Assembly (NCBI GenBank): GCA_026419785.1
Contig: JAODTK010005894.1
Coordinates: forward strand, 62,001 to 126,000
From: Sclerodactyla briareus
Taxonomy: Eukaryota; Echinodermata; Holothuroidea; Dendrochirotida; Sclerodactylidae
Length of the DNA: 64,000 bases
Direction of reading: 5' to 3'
This document shows positions 45,601 through 57,600 of this stretch, in pieces. The notes beneath the pieces were generated by a model. That model saw nothing but the letters and a program-made list of their open reading frames with translations. It did no database searches and was not told the DNA's origin. A program made the translations under genes and the position numbers. Every line of letters starts with the position of its first letter. Position 1 is the first letter of the stretch.

Positions 45601-48600
45601 ACGAGTCAGGAATCTATCAGTCCTGAGTGTGTGGGTAGTGTATGTATGCCATGTGTGTATGTAACGCTGGCTTGTTAACACGGTGAATCGACCCCGACTG
45701 GATGGATAAAGCCTCATACTTGGTCTGTGTGTTCCCATGATGATACATGGAACCCTATTGTTTTGGGGTCAGGTCAAGTCACAGGAGTCAAAGCAAGAAA
45801 ACCTTGTAAACCTGAACCAAAAACAATAGGTCCCTGTACTCCCTGGCATCAGAAAGGCGATACATCAAATTTCAACTTGATCAGGACCAACCATTTTTTA
45901 GACATAGCGTGTTTAACAAAAGTTTTCAGACTTTGACGGCTTGTTGTCCTCAGATGACCTCTGACCTGACCAACATAGGTTCATGTACTCAATCATGGGA
46001 AACACATGCCAAGTACATGGAGCTTCCATCCATCCAGGTGATAGATTTTCGTGTTTTACAAGCAAAATTGGCCAAAAATCGACTGGTTGTCCACTATTTT
46101 TCTATTTTTTGACCAAAATTCGAATTCCGACCGACAAAACATGTGTTCCTGTATCTTTACTCCCCATAAGAAAGCTATAGCACTCATTGGTGCCTTATTT
46201 GCATATTTATGGTCAATTTTTGAAAGTTTTGTCTGGATTTTCCACAAAACTCGGTAGATTTGATCCACCTTTGATCGGCAGCTGGTGTCAGTAAGGTCAT
46301 TGTCTGGTGCCTAATTTGCATAATATATTCCATTTTTCCAACTTGGTAATACTTGCGCCCAATCTGAGTATGTCAGTTATATTTTTCTGGATCTGGATTG
46401 TGTTTGATTCATGAAATTTGATAGAATCCCATCATATAATAGTTTGTCTTTTTGAATAAAGCAACGAGGAACGAGTCACCATGCTCCTGGTGACACTCGT
46501 GTCTGTCCATAAGCTGTCCCCAATCAACTCCTCTCTACCAACTAATTGATTACGGTTGTTAGAGCATTAAATTCCCGTATATTTTTTCCCCTCTATTTTC
46601 TTTCCTGGGGGACTGGGACAACGTGGGGTTTCCTAAAGATAATTTTTGGACATCCTTGACTTGCCTCGTGGGGATAGTTGGTTGGTGTGTGGGGGAAGGC
46701 GGGGTGGGTGGGAGGGGTTTGCTGCCTGTCAGTGGGGGGGGGGGATGCATGTCCTGGCTGCTTGGAAAAAATAAATGGCAATGAATAATGAAGGAAAATG
46801 ATTTAAAGCAAAGTCAAAGGGGATTTAGAACATTCCAAGTTGGATTTTGGGTCAAGAAGTGAGTGACTGAGTGATGAAACTTGATTCCAATTTGGATATT
46901 TATGGAGAGAAGAGTAAGGGGGCATGAAGAAGAGATGAGAAAAAAAGCAATAGGGACTTTTGTAAAGAGTCAAACGGATTGGTCCGTTATTTTAGGAATT
47001 TTATGGGTTACATGGAAATATGTGATGTCATTTGACTGTTACGGTATGGGTCTGCATGAACTAGTTGGTTGTGGTATAGTGTAGTGATAATAGAAACCAC
47101 CACTTTTTGGTGCGATCGCGACTTGTTTTACTACCACAGATGCTCAATGCATTGTCCCTTTGAGTGAAAAGAGGAAGATGTGAGCAACTGTGTTTAACAA
47201 GAAAACTAGGCATGTTCACTGCATTATAGCTGTTGGCAGAGCTCTTCTTTCTGACATGATATGTGGTTTGAGGAGACTACACATAGATGCATAACTAGAG
47301 AGATACAAATTTGCTTCATGATACCCCCCGGGAGCGCGCAAATATTGGCCCAAGTGCTCTGCAATAAATGCATTAGGAGAGCAATAGCGCACCCTGCAAG
47401 CCCCAAGAAGAGGTTTCAGTGTTCTCCTGGAATTTCTAAAAAACAAGGCCCCCACCCTGAAGGTAATGAGCTGGTAACTGTTAGAAACCCAGACCCTATC
47501 ATAGGGCATATACTCTGTATTATACTAATTATAGGTCCATAGGAGCAGTCCTTCAGTGCAGCAGTATGGAATAGAATGGCGTTGTTGCCAGGGCTAGATA
47601 TAACTGGAGTTGAAAGCGGGAGGGGTGGATTAGAACATGGGGGATTGGGGAGAGGGGGAACACTGCCCCCCCCCACTTCAAAAAAGGGGGGGGAACAAGG
47701 GAACAAAGGTGGAGGAAAGCAAAGGGAGATGAGTCTCAAAAGGAGGAGGAAAAAAAAGGGAGAAAAAGAACACATGACAACAAGCGATGAGGGCAGCAAG
47801 CATAGGGAGGGAAAAAATAGTCCTTCAGAAAATGTGTATAAAACAATGATGCCATTAATATTCAGTGTTTTAACCTCGCAACTGTTAGAATTGTGGTCAC
47901 GGGGGTAATGCAATGATGCACTCTCATATAGCGAGAGCGCCACATCAATGCCACAGCCAATCCGTAAGTCAAAGGTACTATGAGACTATTAAGTTTAATT
48001 CAACAACCCGAAGCTATCATTATGCGAATACAGGATTCTTATTGGCTAATCCAATACATAGCCGTTCTTATTTTTGCATAACAGTCACTAGTAGCGTAAA
48101 ACAACAATCAAATATAAGTAACGGCAATACTTTTCAAGCAAATGTTGAGGTTGCGTGAGCCTTTAGTTTGGTCACACGCACTATGCCAGCTTTCAGTATA
48201 AGCACGCTTCAGAGGGAGTTATGCCTTGACGGAATACAAACGGGGTGGGAAACGACCTTGTACTCGTTGCAATTCGTGACGCATGTCATGTATTCACACA
48301 CGCAGAATTCTTGGTTCCGACATGCATGGTTTGGTGTTGCGATCTCCATGCACAGTAACGCAACTGCTAATCTTTTGTGTTTGGTTCACAATGCAATTTA
48401 CTTCGAATCGAACTAACGCAATAAGTTACCCTAGCTGCTTTATTTACTGTTTAGAGAAACAAAATTATATAGATCTAGATATACAGATATCTCTAATCGT
48501 TGGGTATTCTTAATTTGCCGGTTTTTTTGTTTTTTTGTTTTTGTTTTGTAGAATAGGACTAAACTACAGCAGGTACACTTTTCACTTGTTCCTCAACATC

Positions 48601-51600
48601 CCTCGACTCTGACTAAGCTGAATAGCCAACCGGCTACTCGGCTGCGCCGCGTCCATTATTTACCTAATTCTTAGTCTCGACGGTTTCTATCGCCCGGTTA
48701 AGTCTTCCGTTGCAGTTTATTCCTTTATAAACAGTAACGTCCGTCCTTGACCCAATGGTGCAATTTATTAGCACTCTATATGTGGAGATTATGCATTTCC
48801 CTTTGGAGGTGCGACAAGATGTTTTTTTGCTCGACACAGATTATAGGATACATATAAATTATGTGTGTATGGCAGGTGGAAAATAATCCATTGATCTATA
48901 TTAAAGGGAGCCGCCGATAAACAACCACCTTATCCCAGACATACAGGGTGTTTCGAGGCGGTCAAGTCACAACTGCAACAAAATGCATAAAACTACATCT
49001 GCGCTTGGTTAAAACAATCAACAGGGAGGAAGTGACATCAACAGAAATATTTTGCTATATATAAACCTATATATTTGTTATTACAGGAAACAATCGTTGA
49101 GAACTGATTTCCTCCCATTGAAGAATGGTAAAATGTTAGGCAACACCCTTGCAATGTTTTTCACTTTTCCTTTCTATTCTTCCTCTTTCACAATATTACC
49201 GTCTGTCCTCCTGTAGGGTAGTTGTCCGTTGAGACGTAGGCCCTGTTCATATTTGTCGGCATAGGGATGAGGACCGAGACTAATGTGGGGTAGTGAACAT
49301 TGTGCAGGAGAGTGTTCTGTTCTACGCCCACTCAATATAAACGAGTGTGTAGAACTCTGCAGAGTTAATTAGGTGAAATGTAAGAAGGCCACCCATTGAC
49401 CTTTGTGCCATGCTGTGGTTACCAGGGTTCTGGGGATATTTTCTTGGGGTGATGTACTCAGGCAGTATGCCAGCTTTTTGGGATGATTTTGACTCGAAAC
49501 AGGCCATGTTGTTGGTGGGGTTCTCAGCAATTGAACAACCTTGGGCCTAGGAATAGGTACATTGAATAGTGAGTGTCCGTTCCTCCCACCCAAAAATGTT
49601 TCTTTCGCTGCAAATTACATTTCTATCGATAGACATTATCAGTATTATGATTGACATCACACTCACACAGGGTGTCACGCCAGGTCCTTTGGGGAGTTGT
49701 TTAATTTTTTGGGTCATGCCGTGCCTGCTGATCATTATAGTCCCGCAACACAGTAAGTTTTCGGGGATATTATGGTTTTCGGCCGTGTGCCCGCCGTGTC
49801 CGCCGCCGGCTCCGCCGCCGCCGCCGCCGTAACTTTAGGCGTTAGCGTCTCATTCTTTAACACTTTATCCGATTGGACCAAAACTGTAACAACTGTCCGT
49901 AGAGTAAAAAATCTCGGATAAGTTTTTCGAAAATGGGCTATATCGTGAATTTGTTGCCCTCTATTTTTGCAGGTTTTACGCAACTTTTTTAAAATTTGTG
50001 CGATTTACACGACGTGGTGGTTGTGGGTAGTTGTTGGAGCCGAAAACATGGCGACGAGTAATTTCAAGGTCATCCTAGGTCAAGTTTGCATTCTTTGGCC
50101 AGTAGCTAATTATAGCATAATTATGTGAATATTTCAAACTTCACATTGGATTTTCCAATCAAACTGGTGATAGGGCCAACTATCATGCACGATGATTTTC
50201 CTATGTGGCTGAGGTCCACTGGAGGTCATCTTGCATGACTAATTTGGCCTCATAGTTGGCCCCATTAGCAATTTAGCAAATTTATAACTTTGTTGGATTC
50301 TCACAAAACTTGGTGAGTAGGACGCTTCGACCGTCCCGATAAATTTATTCAATTGTCGTTGAAATCACTGAAAGTCATTATGTGTGATTAATTTTTACAT
50401 ATCGTTAGCATAATTCAGAATAATTAATGCAATCATTTTCTAAACTTTTAAGGATTTTTACGAAACTACCTAAAAAACTTTTCGTGAATAATGACCTACT
50501 ATACCAGTCCGGATAAATTTTTATTCAATAGCATAAGATCACTGAGAGTAAATTTGTGGGGCTAATTTGGTCATTTAGTTGCCTGATCAGTAAAATGATG
50601 AGTTTACTACTGTTTTTCGGTCAATCACATTGAACATTTTCATTGAATGCATATGCTTCCAGGATTGGATGCATCACATGGCATGTAACAATTTTTATAA
50701 AGTCCGCCATGTCATTGAAGGTCATTAAAGGTCCTAGGGGTCAAAATTGATTTTTGTACTTTTTCCGCAATAACACTGGTGTGTCCATCAGAATGCAAAT
50801 GCTCCTAGGAGTTGATGTATCCACAATGGAGAGTAACAATTCTCATAAATCTGTCATATCATTAAAGGTCATGCTGGTCTTCGGGGTCAAAAATGTTTTT
50901 TTGCTTATAATCGGAGAATTGAATCTCTTCGATGCTGGATGGTTCACCCATGTGATATATTGTTTTGACCTGCAATGGCTGTGTGACCCGTGACCTGAAT
51001 TTGACCTCTGTCTGGTGGTTCATGTGTTTAAAGTTCGATCTTGAATCATGTGCTTATTTAAGGCGTTATGGGCAAAAAAAGTAGAAACTGGTTTTTTTTG
51101 GATATGTGATAGAAGCTTTGTGGTGCTTTATCAGGAAACAACTCCCGCTTATCGATCTGCAACTTACTTGGTAGTTACAAGGGGTCAAAGTTCAATTTTA
51201 GAACTTTTTTTCGCAATAACATTGGGACATGTTCTTGAAATGCAATTGCTTCTATGAGTGGAAGCATCAAATGGAGTGTAACAAATTTTCATAAAAACCG
51301 CATGTCATTGAAGGTCATTAAGGTCACTTAGGGGTCAAAAACTGCATTTAGTAGCTTTTTCTGGCAATAGCACTGGGTGTGTTGTTCATCATAATGCAAA
51401 TGCTCCTGGGAGTGGATGTATCACCTGGAGAGTTAACAATTTCATAAAAACTTCATATCATTAAAGGTCATTCGAGTCACTTAGGGGTCAAAAACGTTTT
51501 TTTGGCTATATCGGATACTTGAATTCTGTTAGGCTGGATGGTTCACCCTTGTGATATATTGTTGACCACCTGCATGTGTGTACCTCTGACTGAATTTGGC

Positions 51601-54600
51601 CTCTGTCGGGGCTGTAGGGGTGCCCTCATACCATTAACAAGTGCATTATGGAAGACCCCATTTACCTGACACGGTTGGTCGCTTCACAAGTCTATAAATG
51701 TTACTTCTTTCCACGAATATTGTCCGGTTTCATGTCAACCCAAATTTCTTGAATAAAGCTGCGGGGAATATTATAACTTCTGTCGGTTTACCCGCCCGAC
51801 ATGTCCTAGTTTACATTAAGCTTTAACAGTACCATTGGTGAGGTGCCCTGTTTGCCCAGTTTGTAGTACTTATTGTCACACACAGTAGTTTTGAGTCGCT
51901 AAATATTTTTACCACCCATTGTGGTGTCCGCATGTTTGGGCTAATTCATTTGCTAAGGCTTCTCAGTGCTGTCTGTCTGTGGATCACAACAAACCCCAAA
52001 TTTGAGTCCATTTTTCCACGTCGAAGGAGAGCAATTGATAAAAATTGTCTCGGAATTGTCTTTTCTTTCTCATGATGAAACCACATGGTTGTGTAGGTTT
52101 CCAAATGAAACCACCGATTGTTGGGAAGAAGGGACACCATTGGCTGGCTGTTTACGCCACCATCTGATGTCTTGCTTCAAGTATGGCTCTGGCTTTACAG
52201 ATTTTACTAGATCAAATTTTTTCACGCAATTTTTGGTTTCCTGCGTCATGAATAAACCCCACAAATCATCCGGTCCCACCCACAGAACAGGAAGTCAGAG
52301 GCTCTGCATAAATTCTGAGAAATTTTTTTCCTAGTCAGCCAATCCTTCTTGAAATAGAAGCACCATTGAAATATGTGGTAAGTAATTGTTGCTTTCTATA
52401 CTTTAGTATACTGCTGAAGCATTAATTATCTTTATCCAGTCATGTGCTATCCCGCTGTTTCAGCTACTACAAGAGCCATTTTAGTGGGCATACCAGAGAA
52501 CAATTTAATACTTGTTACAAATAACCATGTTAACAGTTGTCACTTTGTTTTGACTTGGCAGTTTCTCTTGGCCATGCCCAAGTTTGTCAATAAGGCTTTT
52601 CATGTTTGTAAGTGGTCCTCTCACAGTTCGGGGCGACAACAGATTTACGCCTCATAGCTCTATCATTACGTCCTATTTTCAACTGTCACCAAACCCATGT
52701 AAAAAAGCACTTCTTTAAAAGCAGACCCAATTCATCCCATCGTTTTGGTGTTATATGTTGATCAGTATGGATCACTCTGTAAAGTGTTTTCTTGTGGATG
52801 CGTTATAATCAGAGGTGTTTCTAGAGATCGTTCTGCACACTGTTCGTGCAACATCGACTGCCAGTGGGCCCCTATTCTATGGCCTTCGACCCAATAAATT
52901 ATATATAAACATATATTTCTCTCTTAATAAAAATAATACTTGGTCAAAAAATAATAAAAAAATTAAATGTCATATGATGTGTACTGCAAATCATGCCAAT
53001 CAAACTGTTCCATGTTCATAGCTTGTTCAGTTATAAAGTTAAACATTTTTTAAGATTAATTATTCTCACTGCTGAGTTGCATTTTGCGAATTGGTAACAT
53101 TTGATGACACATATCTAACCAATTTTAAAGAAAAGAAACCTGTTTTAACTTCCCTTATAATTGGAGATATACGTCATAAAATGGTTGCCAGTTTGCCCAA
53201 TCACCAAATTCTATGAAATTTGATGAAGTCATATCTTCCCCAACCGAACATGCTAATAACCTTGCACAAATGCTATTTGATGATTTTTTATTTTCTTGTT
53301 TTATTGTTTATTCTGCTGGAATTTGCCTTTTACCTGTAACCATGAAAAGGCATCACCCCTACCTCCACTGTCATAGCCAGTCTTTATTGGGTCACTTTCC
53401 AATAGCAAGTTGATGCACACACCCATGGGTCCTTGCACCAAGCATGTTTGTTGACAATGACTGTGGGGTGTGTCCACTCTCATAATTTGTCAGTCACATG
53501 TGACAGAGGGGGCAGGTCCATTGTACCCAGCTTGTTGACCCACCTGAGTGCAATGACTCACCTTGTCTGAGGTATTATGGGATGTGTCCATTCAGTTTGA
53601 CAAGTACTGTATATTCAGAATTGAATGACAGTACGTTATTACCTGAAACAATTGTTGATCCCTCACGATGCTTTCCCATTTCTTAAACAGTTGATTGTGA
53701 TTCACTGTACATGTGCAGGTTGTAGCATTAAGGTTATGAAAAATATCATATATACAATCTTGCTATGGGGCCAGCGCATCGTCCCTAGTCTTGATAGAAT
53801 GAGTTTTTTTCGGATGCAGTTCAGCGTCTGTTATCCATATTGACACGAGTATACTCATTTCTCCACTACCGGGTTTTGCGCGGGCGCGCCGCCCGACAAA
53901 AATTGGAACAGGTCACACAAGCGCCCGGACAAAAAGCTACCGCCCGGACAAAAACCTTGAACGCCCGGACCAAAAACAACAACCAGGCACCTGTACAAAT
54001 GGTCCCCTCATAGCGATATTCCATGATAAAAAAGTTTCGTTTTCTGCTGCGGTCATCATCCCTGCATGTTTTTCTTTTCTCCAAACCTACACCATGACAT
54101 AAACTGGACTCCAAGTTCCGATTTCCTCCGCCCCTACAGTCTATACACCAGAAGCACTAAAATATCCCCGCCTCCACTTGCGAGCGCTACACTTCACTGC
54201 CGGTTACAACGAGTGCCTACACCCTAGGTCAACTACACATGATTCATATAGACCCACACGGTATTCATATAGCCGCAACACGGTATGCATGTACATACAA
54301 TCTTGCTATGCTTTTTTAGACGTCGCATCACATCAGCTCGAATCTTCCGCATACGTACAATGGGACTTTGTATTGACATAACTATTAGGGCCGAATCTCG
54401 GAACACGGGATCGGGTATCGCCGATTTGTTGTAAAATTCAGCTGTATTTTGTAGGCCTACTACAACTCCTTCAATCAATGGACTCTTTTACTGACTAATG
54501 GGATCCAAGGAATTGTATTTGACAGCTGATAAGCAAATGTTTTTTTATCCCCTTTACAACAACTTTTGAGGTTGTGATTTTGCTTCGGTAATTTATGCTA

Positions 54601-57600
54601 ATCGTTACGTAGCGCATGCAGTTTTCAATTGGGCTTGTGTAGGCTACTTGTACATGCCGTGAATGATTGTTCAGGTTGGGAGTTGTAATTATCGGAAAGG
54701 GAGAGGGGGCTTATCGTGCCGAAAAACATTAGCACCTACAAACATTGTTTGTTTCAGCAATCACATACACAATATTTAGCGATCTGGCGTCCAATTTTGA
54801 GCATTCATGTTCCAGTTTAGGTGCTCTAAGGTTTTGGCAATATCTGTTGTTATTATCGTAACTTTTTGATCGGCACTTTTTACCAATAAACCGGATTCCG
54901 ATCATGCTACATCGGACCATTCTGTACCCGCAAACCGCTGCTCGATTGAACACTAACAATGATGTCTAAATGTTTCCAAATTTTTAAAAAAAATCACTTG
55001 CACAGGAAAAAAAAAGTATTTTCATAAAAAAAAAAAAAAAATAAACGGCCGCTAATCTGAGACTTGAATGGTCCGCCGTTCTGTCACTCGGCGGCTAGGC
55101 TTCGGATTTTTATGAGATGGGAGAACAACATGAAACAAGTTTAATGCACCAGAAGTCAAGCGCCCTGATCGATCATTAGCCGCTTGTTGGACATTTGTAA
55201 AATCACTAGAATCGAATGCCAATTAAGGGTTCGAGTCGCGTAACCAATATTGAATAAACAGTTCAATACTCAGCTGTTAAACGAAATCGCGCTCGATCTG
55301 GTAGGCCTGCTATTGGAACTGGCTCTAGGACTGTGATGCGAAATATATTTTTTATTATATTAACACGTGCTTGTATAGTGTAAAATCCCAAAGTTCAATG
55401 CGCTTTATTTTGTCGTACGTGGGTCATGAGAAATCATGAAAGTTGGTGCATCCACTTCAGAACGGTATTGCTGCGGGGGGGGGGGGGGGGGTGGGGGGGG
55501 AGGCCGGGTTAGGGGTGGGGAAGGTTCAGGTTGGCGAGCTGGTGATCTAGTGGGATCCGGAGCAGGGCCCGATGTTTCACATCGCTTCCTAATACTACCT
55601 CATGCTTTGTCGCTTCCATTCACTGAATAGAATTCATTGGCTATTGGCTACCATCTCTCTCAGAATATGTGGAAGGGAGCATCACAGTTCCGACTGGGAG
55701 CCTTGCTGACAGTTTTTCGTTCACTTATTTTGCCGCAATTTAAAGATTTTTTTTTTCCTCTGTGCTATCGTTGGACAATGGAAAACACCTGCCTGTAAAA
55801 TGGAGATTTCTGGGGCGATACATTCAAGCAATATGGCACCAAATATGCACATTTGGCATCTAGCCACACTTTTCGAGGTCTAAATTTTTCCAAGGGGAGG
55901 GGGACACCCCTCCCCTAGACCCTCCCCAGGACGGCGATCACCACCCGACAAAAATTTGGACCTGTGGAACACTGATACTGTACGGACGCCTAAAACTACA
56001 CAGCTGTACAATATGGCACAACTATACGCTGTACATGATGAACACAACTATAAAACTGTCCTAAGCGAGATGATTGCAAGTGTAACAGCAATGGTAATAA
56101 TTGATAAGATGATGTAGGAGTGTATAGTCTTGTTCGGTCCTTCGGATTACTTCTGTCACTCAGTCTAGTACTCTGCTTTTTCTGAAGGTAAAGAAGGAAA
56201 AGAAAACTCTGAGGAAGCAAATAACGGAATCCGCATTGCTGGCCCGCCCCTGTCTCACATCGCATGATATGCCTAATAGTATAAGGTATTAATTAGTGCT
56301 TCCAGGTGGACTGCACTGTGCTAGTGAGGATCCACCGTCACGCATCAGTCACGCACTGTATGTGTGCTGTACTACCCACTGTACATCAGAGCATGTGGGA
56401 CATGACCATTGGTATGTTCCTGGAATGGCGTGCTACAGAAGCCCTCTGTACACATAATTGTACGTGTCCTGTTGAGGCGACTGAGAGTTGCCTGGTTCCT
56501 CCTTTACTGTCTTGGATCCCCCCCCCCCCCCACTGGTTGGATGGGTTTCAGGAGATACCTGGTGTGTTGTTTTGGTTTCAGGGAGAAGGCCATGGCCTGT
56601 TCAGTCAAGAGGGAATTATGTCTCTTATAAGGCTATATGGCTGCGGCTCAGCTGCTACTCATGTGCGGACAGGTGGCCTAGATAGCAGTATGAGCCTAAA
56701 AGCTCCTACAAGGACGGGGTACATTGACTGGGGGTACATGGCATAGTGCAAATAGTAACCCAATACTACGCAGTGCATGTATATAAAATTGGGGATTTTA
56801 ATTAATTCTTTAGAGTAATTGAGTCCATGCTCTCTGTTCTCATTAGAGAATTTGAATGAGAATTTTTTATGGGCACCCCTTCATCTTCAGCCTGGGACTA
56901 TGCTGGCACCAGTGCTGTGTCATCCATCCTGCAAATCCGACTTCTAACAACCGACCACAGTACCTCGCAACCCAACACTGACACCTTATTGGGGACATGA
57001 ACTTACATTAACACTTGCATTCAGCAACATACACCCAACACCTGGACACCCTATATCTGACAATGACACTCTCGAACCAGTGTGAGAAATTAACACTTTT
57101 GTGAATGCTGTTTTGCGGCTTTTGCCATCAATGTTGTGTCGACCAAATCAAGGGGGGAGAATGCCGAGTGGTATCATGATGCTTGGAAACAAACAGGTTG
57201 GTCCGAATGCCAGCAGTCCCTCGAACTGATTACACCCCTGCCTCAATATCATTGAAGCACTGAGTCAGGAGAAAAGGCAATGTAATCTCCCGTGCTCATC
57301 CTCGATCGATCGAGATTCAGCCATTTGAAGCCTGAGAAATTTTGCTCAGGTATATATGGCATTCTGAGTTATCGTATTTTGGGGGATTAAACAATGTCCA
57401 AAAGCAGTGCGTGGCTGGATTGAGTTGTGGATAGGAAATGGCAACTTGCGAGTTTTACTCTAACAACTGTGTGGGTTTTTCCTAAATAAATCAAACATAC
57501 CCGACATGTACGCTTATAGGCTAGGTATTCGAAACAACTAACTACGCAACCTTATCACAAGTTTCCACTACACAAAATGCAAAAAGAACATGCAGAAGTT

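Noticed and set aside
47416..47943. 175-codon frame on the minus strand and an overlapping 110-codon frame on the plus strand
   Set aside because: Both come from a G/A-rich low-complexity tract; composition explains the lack of stops.
56306..56746. 146-codon open frame on the plus strand
   Set aside because: No recognisable motif, a poly-C run inside, and no splice or codon pattern; it lies in a PPP1CB intron and fits a chance frame.
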